Shown here piece after piece: positions 54,101-62,218 of a stretch of DNA of 64,000 bases. Below the pieces are notes generated by a model, which made no database searches, had not been told where the DNA came from, and worked only from the letters and a program-made list of their open reading frames with translations. Position numbers and translations under genes: made by a program. The first letter of the stretch is position 1; each line of letters opens with the position of its first letter. The DNA is taken from NCBI RefSeq assembly GCF_000312445.1, contig NZ_HE997182.1:62001-126000 (forward strand). The letters run 5' to 3'. Source of the DNA: Phocaeicola abscessus CCUG 55929 (lineage in GTDB: Bacteria > Bacteroidota > Bacteroidia > Bacteroidales > Bacteroidaceae).

Positions 54101-54427
54101 TTCGGCGATTACGGCTTGCGTCACGAAACCGATGTACGAGACGATCAGCGTACTTCCCGCCTTTACTTCCAGGGTGAAGTTACCATCCATGTCGGTGACC
54201 GTTCCATTGATCGTTCCTTTTTCCACAATGTTGGCTCCTAAGATGGGTACCCCGTTTTGGTCTACGACTATTCCGCTTATCGTCCTGTTTTGCTGCTGCA
54301 CGACGTCTATTCCGGGCATATCGATCCCTTCGTTCGGCATGGCATTTACAGGAAAATGCAGAAAGCAACACGCAAAAATGGAGATTTTTGCTACTCTTTT
54401 GATTGGTAGTCTAACTGTTTTCTTCAT
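51149..54427 (-). CDS. SusC/RagA-family TonB-linked outer membrane channel
   Basis: A 1092-aa barrel: signal peptide, CarboxypepD_reg domain (ISGIVVDQNGVPILGANIVE), plug with LSEVVIVGYGTQQKKDITGSV (first part shown) and IRGINTVNDNGPLYVIDGV, and barrel ending in LFGINFTL. It works with the following SusD lipoprotein to import nutrients through a pedal-bin mechanism. The promoter -7 lies about 115 bp upstream. A LytTR two-component pair is encoded immediately before it on the same strand, which may control it. Confidence 0.95.
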   Translation of the reverse strand: MKKTVRLPIKRVAKISIFACCFLHFPVNAMPNEGIDMPGIDVVQQQNRTISGIVVDQNGVPILGANIVEKGTINGTVTDMDGNFTLEVKAGSTLIVSYIGFVTQAVIAERKMKIVLKEDMQSLSEVVIVGYGTQQKKDITGSVAVVDTKALLAASGSSATQQLQGKASGVYIGQSGSPGSPSMVRIRGINTVNDNGPLYVIDGVSTRNQDLSSLNPNDIESMQVLKDASSSAIYGAQAANGVILITTKKGTKSGKPQLSYDGYAGIQQTGKRYEMLNAIDRLNLEWKAKKNNYTLLGSDEKPSHVQFGTGERPVIPNYMTEKGAGGAQDIVPSGKMVPFSDTDWWKEIDRTAWMQNHQVSLSGGTEKGQYNMSANYFKQDGTVIESYYQRYQVRANTSFHVRNWLRVGENLTYAHTKDNGLNANGSEASPYSWTYRASPWVPVYDVSGNFAGSKIGGTGNFRNPVAIQKRNKDNYYTNNRIFGNLWAELDLMKELTLRTNFGLDYTNNYSYRMSKKDPEFSETTGDNNLEEVSGFNYRWVWTNTLTYDKTFNDVHKLTVLLGTEAIRDGLGRKMTGRRYSYLYEDNTNTWVLDMGANDGRRLAKSEFNGEFALFGMFGRADYSFADKYLVTGIIRRDGVSRFSKSNRYGTFPSLSLGWRISEEKFMERTRDWMDDLKLRIGYGRTGNSEVPRNTNFAYEYMTNPRRTDYDISGMNSFAEVGYRLDKYGNEDTKWEATEMFNVGVDATFLKGKFGASLEWYYKKTTDMLIAAQYSALAGEVVKPYINFGDMKNTGWDLNFNYRDKKGDWSWDIALNLSHYKNEVLKISESENASMWGGGTRLSGNVTRTTKGHPIAEFYGYKVNGFYENVEEVMALPPLGKSFTNAEDAKAWVGKFKFADTNGDGKLNGDDRTFIGSPHPDLIAGLNTTVTFRNLDFSMFWYSTLGNDLFDNTKYFTDFWLFEGNRSKRIRDRSWTPGADNSKAILPILDYGDTYSGTNPNSYYVEDASFLRLKNLVLGYTFPKKWLKKWSISNLRLYVQAENLLTITGYSGLDPEYTNAEVGGGNGADLQRGVDMGGWPTTKRFLFGINFTL

Positions 54428-54542
54428 AGATTTGATTTACCAGTTGATTAGATTTAACAAAAAGATTTATAACTCTCTAAAAAAATTATTTACAAGATTA
54501 AATAAGGTATGGCATCGACGGACGTCTCTGCCTTAGGCTGGA

Positions 54543-54550
54543 CAAAGATA
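54543..54550 (-). promoter_or_regulatory. -7 element of susCD promoter
   Basis: TATCTTTG on the minus strand, about 115 bp before the SusC start; no good -33, as often at activated promoters. Confidence 0.55.
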
Positions 54551-54640
54551 ATCATTTTTTTGATCGGAATTCCGTTTTATCCCATAAAAAATAAAAAAGA
54601 TTCTTTTTAGAATATTAATATTCGTTAGCGGCGGATCCCC

Positions 54641-54668
54641 CTTCTCCGCTCATGTTCCTGCGGAGAAG
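54641..54668 (-). terminator. terminator after LytTR regulator gene
   Basis: CTTCTCCGC (54641-54649) pairs with GCGGAGAAG (54660-54668), 33 bp beyond the regulator stop, separating it from susC. Confidence 0.6.
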
Positions 54669-54700
54669 GAGAGCGAACGGGGCCGTATGTCGAAAAGCGG

Positions 54701-55420
54701 TTAAACGCTGGGAATATTCTTTTTCAGGAATTGATCGAAGACTTCTTTATAGGCTTCCGTCACGCGAATCACTTCCTCTCCGATATAAATGCAATGGTTG
54801 CGGTCGATGGAGCGGATTTTATTCAAGGCGACGATATAAGAACGATGGATGCGCATAAAATCGTTGGGAGGCAACATCTCTTCGACCGCTTTCATCGTGA
54901 GGTGCGTCACTAACGGACGTTTTTCATCCTTTAAATAGACCATCACATAGTCTTTCATCCCGCAGACGTAGAGGATATCGCCCAGATCGACGCGTCGGAG
55001 TTTTCCGTCGACACGGATGAAAACGCTTTCCCGATCGCGACTCGTTGGATCGGTCGTCCGCTCGAACCATCGACGGGCTTTCTCCGCCGCCGCTAAGAAT
55101 TTATTGTAGCGGACTGGCTTCAAAAGGAAATCGAGCGCACTCACCTCGTAGCTGTCGAGCGCGTATTCCTTGAAAGCCGTTGTGAAGATGATCCGGGTTT
55201 CCGGAGGAATCATGCGCGAGAGCTCCATCCCGTCGAGGTCGGGCATCTGGATGTCCAAGAAGACCAGATCGACCGGACGCGCTTTCAGAGCGGAAATCGC
55301 TTGGACGGAATCGGTGAACGAGGCCTTCCATTCGAGGAAGGGAGTTCGGTTCGCGAAGTTTTCCAACAGGCTTATCGCCAGAGGTTCGTCGTCGACGATG
55401 GCGCAGGTAATGTTTTTCAT
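54701..55420 (-). CDS. LytTR-family response regulator
   Basis: A 239-aa regulator: receiver with phospho-acceptor Asp56 (DLVFLDIQMPDLDGMEL), then a LytTR DNA-binding domain (residues about 140-235; FIRVDGKLRRVDLGDILYV, FMRIHRSYIVAL). LytTR domains bind two direct ~9-bp repeats one or two helical turns apart. It overlaps the kinase gene by four bases (ATGA), so they are translationally coupled. Likely targets are the neighbouring barrel gene, whose promoter has such repeats, and perhaps susCD. Confidence 0.93.
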   Translation of the reverse strand: MKNITCAIVDDEPLAISLLENFANRTPFLEWKASFTDSVQAISALKARPVDLVFLDIQMPDLDGMELSRMIPPETRIIFTTAFKEYALDSYEVSALDFLLKPVRYNKFLAAAEKARRWFERTTDPTSRDRESVFIRVDGKLRRVDLGDILYVCGMKDYVMVYLKDEKRPLVTHLTMKAVEEMLPPNDFMRIHRSYIVALNKIRSIDRNHCIYIGEEVIRVTEAYKEVFDQFLKKNIPSV

Positions 55421-56436
55421 GAGGGGCAGGTAATATAGATTTGAATTTGATAAATTTCCTTTTCCAACGTTTGTTTAAAGTTGTAAGAGTCCTTATAAAG
55501 CAATTCTAATCGGCGTTTCATGTTTTCTATCCCGATGCCCGATCCGCTTCGGTTCTTATCGTCTTTCGGATAATTGCTATTTTGACAAGTGAAGATCAAT
55601 TCACGGCCTTTATTCGACATTCGAATACGAACGAACGAAGGTTTGTTGCTGCTTACTCCGTGTTTGAAAGCGTTTTCTATTAAGGAAACGAACAACAGAG
55701 GCACCATTTGCATGGAGGTGTCCTGGACGTGGAAACTCGTCTCGACCGTCGTGTTGGGACCGCAACGCAATTTCATCAGATCGATGTAATTTTGCATGAA
55801 TTCGATTTCTTCCCGGACAGAAACATATTTCCGATTGCTTTCATACAAAGTATAGCGGAGCAGATCGCTCAACTTGGCGATGCTGTCTTGGGCCGCGTCG
55901 GGGTTTATCTGAATCAGGCCGGAAATGTTGTTCAGCGTATTGAACAGGAAATGGGGGTTCAACTGGTTTTTCAACCATGACAGTTCCGCTTCGGTATTCT
56001 TCTGCTGTTCTTCTTTCAGTTTTTTCTTCATCTCGTTGATGCGCATGATAGAGCGGATGCCGGTAGCTAAAGCTGCAATGCACAGATTGAAAACGAAAAA
56101 GAAAGCGATCCCGATCCAGATTCCCCAACGATATTTTTCGTCTACGTTCGAGAAATCCGTGAAAAAAATCTGAACGTTCGCCAAAGCGATCACTCCGATA
56201 TTGGCGACCAAGAATAAGCCGTATCGCTTTCTTTCCAACAGCTTCGGACAGAGTACGTAGAAGTTGGTGAAGTATACGATGAGGAAGGGATAGATCGCGG
56301 TCAGCGTTCGGAATGTGGAGTTGCAGGCGGCTTTTATATCGTATTTCAAGGAGAAACCGATCACGCCCGGAATCAGCAGAAGGGCTGCCACGAGCCCCAC
56401 CTGCGTAAATAATACGATCTTGTCTTTTTTCGTCAT
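55417..56436 (-). CDS. LytS/AgrC-type sensor histidine kinase
   Basis: A 339-aa kinase with four N-terminal membrane helices (to about residue 130), a coiled linker, the His_kinase motif LKNQLNPHFLFNTLNNIS (phospho-His in NPHFLF) and a C-terminal HATPase (ENAFKHG, GSGIGIENMKRRLELLY). No periplasmic sensor domain is present, so it may sense a membrane or cell-surface signal. It lies 28 bp after the barrel gene and just before its regulator. Confidence 0.93.
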   Translation of the reverse strand: MTKKDKIVLFTQVGLVAALLLIPGVIGFSLKYDIKAACNSTFRTLTAIYPFLIVYFTNFYVLCPKLLERKRYGLFLVANIGVIALANVQIFFTDFSNVDEKYRWGIWIGIAFFFVFNLCIAALATGIRSIMRINEMKKKLKEEQQKNTEAELSWLKNQLNPHFLFNTLNNISGLIQINPDAAQDSIAKLSDLLRYTLYESNRKYVSVREEIEFMQNYIDLMKLRCGPNTTVETSFHVQDTSMQMVPLLFVSLIENAFKHGVSSNKPSFVRIRMSNKGRELIFTCQNSNYPKDDKNRSGSGIGIENMKRRLELLYKDSYNFKQTLEKEIYQIQIYITCPS

Positions 56437-56464
56437 ATGGCAAAGCTAACAATTCTTTTTGAGA

Positions 56465-58939
56465 TTAGTTGCCTGTATAACTGTTAATCTGTTCGCTGTC
56501 GCTTTTGTGTTCGATATAATCGTCGTTCGAGATGTTCGACGTATGCTGCCTAACTTGGTGCCTGGAGTTCCCAAAGCTCCAGCTGACGTTCAGCATCACC
56601 ATGTGGAGAGGAATCCGGACGACTTGCCTGCTTTCGAATTCTTTTCCTTTCGAAAAATTCTTTATCTTCAACTTGCTGAAGTACGGAGTGATGCCGGTGA
56701 GGGAAACATTCAGCCTGTCTTTCAGGAACGCTTTGTTCAAGCTGCCCATCAGCATATTGAATCCGGAATTGTATCCTTGAAGGTTGTATTTTTTCGTAGA
56801 GACCATCGTATTCAAGCTGAGTCGGATATTGGCGGGTAACGTTTGCTGCATGCCTATCATGGCATTAGCTTGCCAACCGTTGTTCGTCGTCTCGAGCATC
56901 GAGCTTCTCAAGTCTGTGTAACTGACCTCTCCGTTGAAGATCAATCGGATATGCTTGGTTAACGCCCAATTGATGTAGGAGTTCATTCCCGTCTGACGGT
57001 TCTCGACGATATTGCCGTAAGTCGTGTTCAACAAGTTGTTCTTATAAAAGCGGTACTCCTCGATGGCATTGTTACAGAAGCTCTGGCGAAGCGATACGTT
57101 CATCATGAATTTGCTACCAAAGAGGTTGTATACCATACGGATGTGGTGCGTTTCCTCCACGTCCAGGTCCGTATTGCCGTAAACGAGGCTTGTCGGGTCC
57201 GTACGGTTGATATACGGGTTCAAGTACGAGATGCCGGGGCGAGAAATACGCAGGTTATAAGTGAGTCCGAGATTGCTGAACGGGGAAAGCGTATATTGAA
57301 GATTGGCCGAAGGAACCAAGTTGCCGTATTTCTTGGTAAAGTCGGAGCCCGCTCCGTAAACGTACGCCACGTCTTGCCACGTATGTTCGTAGCGGATGCC
57401 GCCTTTGAAGCCAAATCTGCCGAACTTCCCGTCGTATTCGACGTAGCCGGCGAGGATATCGTCGTGATGCTTGTAATAGAGACTGGCCTCTTGATTATAC
57501 GTATAAATACCGTTTTCTTTCAGGTAATAGGACGATTTGGAAGAGCTGGAATGACTCGTATATTTCCCTCCCACGTTGAATGTCTGTCCTTTGGCTATCG
57601 GCGCAGTGAAATCGATTTGTCCGATGTGTTCCGATGTCTTGTTTTTTCCGTGCGAATAACGATCGGTCAAATCGAGATACGGGGACGGAAGCTTTCGGTT
57701 GAAGGTGGTATACGCATCGTCTTTAGTAGGAGTAGACGTAAACAAGTAACTCAGGGTGATCGAACGCTCTCTGTTCCCTAAGAAACGCTGGTAGTCCACG
57801 CTTCCGTTAAAGGAGGTATTCCTCATTTGATTGGTCGTCAGGCTCGAATAGCCGAATCCGTCGTGATAAATGCCTCCGCTCATGCGGGTGGTAGCCTGCC
57901 CCCCGTCGACATCGTTGTCGAAATCGGTAAAGCTTGCCGACAGTCCGAGATTGCTGACGGAATCGACATCCCAACTGAACGTCAGATTTCCCATTTTGAA
58001 GTTGTTCTCCATAGGCATTTTCTGATAAAAGTTTGTCAGGGAATTGCCGGTATCGGCATATTGTGTACGATCCATCGCCATTTCCGTATCCTTCAGTTTG
58101 CTGTGATTGTATATCAGGTTGGTGCTCAAAGAAACATTATTCCGTTGCAGGCTCACGAAGCCGCCCGCTCCCTGCGACTTCGTCCCTACTGTCGCGCGGA
58201 TATTGCCATTATATCCGTTCATCTTTTCTTTAGCTCCTTGAGTGGATCCGTTCAGGATGATGTTCAGTACGCCGCCCACTCCCTCGGCGTCATATTTGGC
58301 GCCCGGATTGGTAACGACCTCGATGCTTTTTACCATGCTGGCCGGCATATTCTTGAGGATCTGCGAAGGATTGGCACTGATCATGACGTTTGGTTTTCCG
58401 TCTACATATACCTTGAAGTTGCTGCTCCCGTTCACCGTGATGTTGTCCTGACCGTCTACCGTGACCATCGGCACTTTGCGAAGCATATCCAGGATGGTGT
58501 TCGACTGAGCGTCCACATCGTCCGCTACGCTGTAACTCATCTTGTCGACTTCCATCTTGACCAAAGGTTTCTGAGCGACCACTTCCACGCCTTCGAGTGT
58601 CTGCATGTCTTCGCGGGTGCGGATCGTGCCTAAGTCGAGAGTCGCCTGTCCGTGGAGCGTGAAGCGGCGGAGTACGCTGACTTTCCCGACCGAAGAGAAC
58701 ATGATCGTAAAGTTCCCTTCCCCCGCCACAGGCTGACTGAACGCGCCTTCGAGGTCGGTTATCGACATGGCGACGGGTTTGCTCATATCTTTTTCCTTGA
58801 ACACGCGCACGGTGGCGTAAGGTTCGCCTTCGTTGGTGAGAGAGTCGGTCAATACTCCCTTTACGATGGTTTGCTGTGCGAAGGCCGATGGACCGGCCGC
58901 AAGCATGGCAACGATGAACAGCACTTTAAAACTTTTCAT
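56465..58939 (-). CDS. TonB-linked outer-membrane beta-barrel protein
   Basis: An 824-aa protein: signal MKSFKVLFIVAMLAAGPSAFA, CarboxypepD_reg-like domain (KGVLTDSLTNEGEPYATVRV), plug-like region (GVEVVAQKPLVKMEVDKMSY), then an outer-membrane barrel of the OMP_b-brl_3 family. Such proteins are TonB-dependent transporters or sensors without SusD; the ligand is unknown. The ATG at 58939 fits the promoter at 58964-58994. The kinase gene follows 28 bp later, so barrel, kinase and regulator may form one unit. The end reaches the cysteine-free C-terminus SYTGN. Confidence 0.88.
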   Translation of the reverse strand: MKSFKVLFIVAMLAAGPSAFAQQTIVKGVLTDSLTNEGEPYATVRVFKEKDMSKPVAMSITDLEGAFSQPVAGEGNFTIMFSSVGKVSVLRRFTLHGQATLDLGTIRTREDMQTLEGVEVVAQKPLVKMEVDKMSYSVADDVDAQSNTILDMLRKVPMVTVDGQDNITVNGSSNFKVYVDGKPNVMISANPSQILKNMPASMVKSIEVVTNPGAKYDAEGVGGVLNIILNGSTQGAKEKMNGYNGNIRATVGTKSQGAGGFVSLQRNNVSLSTNLIYNHSKLKDTEMAMDRTQYADTGNSLTNFYQKMPMENNFKMGNLTFSWDVDSVSNLGLSASFTDFDNDVDGGQATTRMSGGIYHDGFGYSSLTTNQMRNTSFNGSVDYQRFLGNRERSITLSYLFTSTPTKDDAYTTFNRKLPSPYLDLTDRYSHGKNKTSEHIGQIDFTAPIAKGQTFNVGGKYTSHSSSSKSSYYLKENGIYTYNQEASLYYKHHDDILAGYVEYDGKFGRFGFKGGIRYEHTWQDVAYVYGAGSDFTKKYGNLVPSANLQYTLSPFSNLGLTYNLRISRPGISYLNPYINRTDPTSLVYGNTDLDVEETHHIRMVYNLFGSKFMMNVSLRQSFCNNAIEEYRFYKNNLLNTTYGNIVENRQTGMNSYINWALTKHIRLIFNGEVSYTDLRSSMLETTNNGWQANAMIGMQQTLPANIRLSLNTMVSTKKYNLQGYNSGFNMLMGSLNKAFLKDRLNVSLTGITPYFSKLKIKNFSKGKEFESRQVVRIPLHMVMLNVSWSFGNSRHQVRQHTSNISNDDYIEHKSDSEQINSYTGN

Positions 58940-58963
58940 ATCTTCATGGTTTATTTGATAGCA

Positions 58964-58994
58964 CAAATGTAAGGGCACGGCAAGGCAGTGCAAG
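58964..58994 (-). promoter_or_regulatory. promoter of TonB-linked barrel gene
   Basis: On the minus strand CTTG (58991-58994, one mismatch), 19 bp, TACATTTG (58964-58971), 25 bp before the ATG. Two 12-bp repeats lie directly upstream. Confidence 0.75.
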
Positions 58995-58999
58995 CGACT

Positions 59000-59033
59000 T
59001 TTCGACGAAATACCGCCCGTCTTTCGACGAAAT
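59000..59033 (-). promoter_or_regulatory. duplicated 12-bp palindromic element, candidate LytTR operator
   Basis: ATTTCGTCGAAA on the minus strand at 59011-59000 and again, identical, at 59033-59022; period 22 bp, spacer 10 bp. The core TTTCGTCGAAA is itself palindromic. The inner copy ends five bases from the -33 box of the barrel promoter. Confidence 0.65.
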
Positions 59034-59272
59034 GCTTCCCGTATCGTTATAACTATACCGTTAAAAGAAGTTTATCTGCTCTTCAATTCCCGTCGATAAC
59101 AGGCTCCGAAGGCATATACCCGATGCGCCGCCAACGAAGCAGGGAACGTCTGCACTATGAATAACGAACAAGGTAGCGCCGGCCACACAAGAGGCCTAAG
59201 CGTCTCTTCCATGAGATTATTTCAATACTGCAATATTACGTCTGCGATTTAAGGTATTTTAAACTTTTTATT

Positions 59273-59304
59273 TTTGTAATCGACAAAAAAATACCATATC
59301 TTTG
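59273..59304 (+). promoter_or_regulatory. promoter of the lipoprotein pair
   Basis: TTTG (59273-59276), 20 bp, TATCTTTG (59297-59304), 33 bp before the ATG at 59337. Confidence 0.75.
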
Positions 59305-59336
59305 ACAAGCCAATTAACCATTAAAAATAAAAAACT

Positions 59337-60983
59337 ATGAATGCGCGTTATTTACTTTTGCTCGGGTTCTCAACTCTTATCACATACTCTTGTGATAATG
59401 TAGATTTTCCGGTCCAGGATGATTACGAAAATGCTTACACACGCTTGGACGAACTTCAATCGAGTAGTGTTCACAAAAATGTTGGTTACGATTGGGAAAA
59501 TAATACGACGGTCAAAATACAAGGCCAAGATATTATTTTACCTTGGTATAGCGGAGCTCCAGCCAATTTGCCGGAACACATTTTTACCGACTATAAAAAA
59601 AGAGACGGATGGATTATGATTTACAACTTTATTACCGATAAAAATGTAAACTTATCTAACAGGTATGTTTTTATATTCTATAACGTATTCAGAGGATTGA
59701 TGAGAATATATTATTACAATACCTTATTCCCTTCCCAAGCGGGAACAAGTTTTGCTCAAATTACCATTCACGATCAAAATACCAGATTATTCAATAGTTC
59801 GACTACAGGGCGAGCATGTTTACCTATGGACCAGCAAGGAAGCAAAACCGTATATGCCTGTGGTATATCTGCAACGCCGGTCAGCGGATTTTATTACGGG
59901 TGGAATTGTTTCGAAGTTGAATTATCTTACGACCAATACCTAAAGGATAAAAACGTTTCGATGAGCATCTCATTTTATGATCAAAAAATAATGACAATAA
60001 AAATTACAGGCGATGTAGACATTAAGGGAACTGCCAGTTACGTTACGACGAATACCAGTAATCCGGCTGGCAATTTTGCGCAAGGAATATTTAATTCCAT
60101 TGCAAGTGTTGCAGGTAACGCGGTAAAGGATGTAATCAACCCTCCAAAGAAACCAACCTCTAAGGTTTCTGTCCTCCCAATCCTCGGGAGTATTGCTTCA
60201 TCGGTGATTTCAAAGACGATAAGCGCTGTTACCCAATCATGGACTTCTACATGGGGTAAAACAGATTCAATAATCAAAACGATAGATGTCAAACTTGCAG
60301 GAAAGATGAATATGAGTGGAGCAATAACCGAAAATTTACCGCCTCCGGCCATTCCGATACAAAACATATTGGTTCCCGGAGCGCTCCCGGGGGCTTCCAT
60401 TTTACTGCCAATAGACGAAAAGGAATTAGGTGTTTGGAACATTAAGACGAACAAAACCGTATGTATAGGAAACCATACTTATCCGACGATTGAAAATTAT
60501 AGCCATTACCCGATGAATGACAATGACTACCCAGTCACCGGAGATTTTTGTGAATATATCTACGTCGAAACACCCACTTATGGGAAAAATGATGTTATAC
60601 TAAATAAGGAAGTATTGAAAAAAATCGAAAAATATGAGGTTCAATCGACAATGTTTTATAAAGAAAATGAGATCACCGATACTACTCTCATAGACCAAGA
60701 ATGGGTTGATAAAAAATATTATAAGATAACCGAGTACAGGTATCAATTCTATAAGTCATATTGGCAAATGGTCAATTCCGATAATTTTGAAAGAAAAGAA
60801 ACTCCGAATTTTTATTTTAATGAAAAAGCATTTAAATTCGTTGCGAAGGTTACCCTGTTATTATATCCGAAAGCGCCGTATAATACGGATGTAATAAGTC
60901 TGACCAGAACATTCGACTGTAAAACCGAAAAGATAACAACTCCATCGAAAGGAAGAGCCCGATTGGGGGCCTATTATTATTAA
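59337..60983 (+). CDS. unidentified large lipoprotein with two hydrophobic internal segments
   Basis: A 548-aa predicted lipoprotein (lipobox LITYSC, Cys19). I do not recognise its family. Residues 20-240 look beta-rich; about 245-300 contain two small-residue, Gly/Ala/Ser-rich hydrophobic helices (IFNSIASVAGNAV and PILGSIASSVISKTISAV) separated by a short Pro/Lys loop; the rest is beta-rich and tyrosine-rich. The internal hydrophobic pair might insert in a membrane. The gene is AT-rich and followed by a second lipoprotein after 19 bp, so they form an operon with its own promoter. Function unknown. Confidence 0.75.
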   Translation: MNARYLLLLGFSTLITYSCDNVDFPVQDDYENAYTRLDELQSSSVHKNVGYDWENNTTVKIQGQDIILPWYSGAPANLPEHIFTDYKKRDGWIMIYNFITDKNVNLSNRYVFIFYNVFRGLMRIYYYNTLFPSQAGTSFAQITIHDQNTRLFNSSTTGRACLPMDQQGSKTVYACGISATPVSGFYYGWNCFEVELSYDQYLKDKNVSMSISFYDQKIMTIKITGDVDIKGTASYVTTNTSNPAGNFAQGIFNSIASVAGNAVKDVINPPKKPTSKVSVLPILGSIASSVISKTISAVTQSWTSTWGKTDSIIKTIDVKLAGKMNMSGAITENLPPPAIPIQNILVPGALPGASILLPIDEKELGVWNIKTNKTVCIGNHTYPTIENYSHYPMNDNDYPVTGDFCEYIYVETPTYGKNDVILNKEVLKKIEKYEVQSTMFYKENEITDTTLIDQEWVDKKYYKITEYRYQFYKSYWQMVNSDNFERKETPNFYFNEKAFKFVAKVTLLLYPKAPYNTDVISLTRTFDCKTEKITTPSKGRARLGAYYY

Positions 60984-61002
60984 CGCTTAAAACAACTTAC
61001 AT

Positions 61003-61371
61003 ATGAAAAATCCATTTTTAATATTGACCGCTTTGCTGCTGCTCATGTTTCCCGCTTGCTCCGACCATGGCAACGAAATTGAAACAGACGATGATATTTT
61101 AACTAATACCACGTGGACAAGACGACTTATTGCGGACAAAACTTACGGATATGAAAGTTTCGAGTTCCTGCCATCCCATAACTTTATACTTTTCGAATCC
61201 GATTTAAACGGGGTCAAACAATGTTATTTGTTGACGGGCAAATATACGGTAGATGGGACTAAGATTCAATGCACCTGTTATCCGAGTGGAACACGTACTC
61301 TTATTTTGAACAACCAATACAATACGATCACATATGAAAATAACCCCGTGTATGTTTTTGTTAAGCAGTGA
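61003..61371 (+). CDS. small lipoprotein, lipocalin-like
   Basis: A 122-aa lipoprotein (lipobox FPAC, Cys19). The mature part begins NTTWTRRL and has short alternating strands (FEFLPSHNFILFES, LTGKYTVDGTKIQCTC), a pattern common to small DUF-type lipocalin-like proteins of Bacteroidetes. It is AT-rich like the preceding gene and presumably its partner. The stop is followed by 240 bp without a gene, before the DUF4254 promoter. Function unknown. Confidence 0.7.
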   Translation: MKNPFLILTALLLLMFPACSDHGNEIETDDDILTNTTWTRRLIADKTYGYESFEFLPSHNFILFESDLNGVKQCYLLTGKYTVDGTKIQCTCYPSGTRTLILNNQYNTITYENNPVYVFVKQ

Positions 61372-61558
61372 TTAGAACGTATTTTATTTCCTGTTAGTGG
61401 ATAAGCAGCGCCTAAAACAGATTTAGCTTCCGTCGAGCGGCTCGCCGGTTATCATTCATCGTAAAAATAAGCGATCGTCAACGTTTTAGTGAAAATCGAC
61501 CGAAACCGTGGCGGCAAGCATCCCCTGCCGATTATTTCCTGACTTTTATCTTTAAAAG

Positions 61559-61589
61559 TTTGCTCTTATCGGATATATCCATATCTTTG
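61559..61589 (+). promoter_or_regulatory. promoter of DUF4254-heptosyltransferase-kinase operon
   Basis: TTTG (61559-61562), exactly 19 bp, TATCTTTG (61582-61589); a full consensus match. Transcription near 61596 excludes an ATG-less start before it and supports the start at 61613 or 61604. Confidence 0.9.
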
Positions 61590-61612
61590 TGGAAAATAAA
61601 AGTATGGTAACT

Positions 61613-62218
61613 ATGAAATTTGCAGCGCTTAGTCATCCGATTTTTGAGAGGTCGATCCTCGACTATCATAAGACGGATGATGTGAATGCACCCATCCGGA
61701 ACCCGTATCCGTTAAAGAGCATCGAGTATTACCTGTATTTGAAGAACTGGATCGATACCGTTCAGTGGCACTTGGAAGATGTGATCCGCGATCCGAATAT
61801 CGATCCTGCCGAAGCGTTGAAAATAAAGAGAAGAATCGATCGGTCGAACCAGGATCGGACGGATCTGGTAGAGTTGATCGACAGCTATTTCCTCGATAAA
61901 TACAAAGCCGTGGAAATCTTGCCGGAAGCCACCATCAATACCGAGAGTCCGGCTTGGGCGATCGACCGCCTGTCTATCCTCGCACTGAAGATTTATCACA
62001 TGAAAGAACAGGCGGACCGGACGGATACGACTCCCGACCATCACGAAACCTGCTTAAAAAAGCTGAACGTGTTGTTAGAGCAACAGATCGACCTCAGCAC
62101 AGCGATCGACCAATTACTGACGGATATCGAAACGGGGCGGAAATATATGAAAGTCTACAAACAGATGAAAATGTATAACGATCCCGCCCTCAACCCGGTG
62201 CTTTACGGCAAGAGATGA
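61613..62218 (+). CDS. DUF4254 domain protein
   Basis: A roughly 201-aa helical cytosolic protein (MKFAALSHPIFERSILDYH at the start) that I recognise as DUF4254. Its function is not known, but it is repeatedly found before glycosyltransferase family 9 genes in Bacteroidales. The promoter at 61559-61589 makes the ATG at 61613 (or 61604) the start; the frame opens further upstream at 61589. Its stop overlaps the next start (ATGA), so it is translationally coupled to the heptosyltransferase and probably acts in the same LPS pathway. Confidence 0.75.
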   Translation: MKFAALSHPIFERSILDYHKTDDVNAPIRNPYPLKSIEYYLYLKNWIDTVQWHLEDVIRDPNIDPAEALKIKRRIDRSNQDRTDLVELIDSYFLDKYKAVEILPEATINTESPAWAIDRLSILALKIYHMKEQADRTDTTPDHHETCLKKLNVLLEQQIDLSTAIDQLLTDIETGRKYMKVYKQMKMYNDPALNPVLYGKR

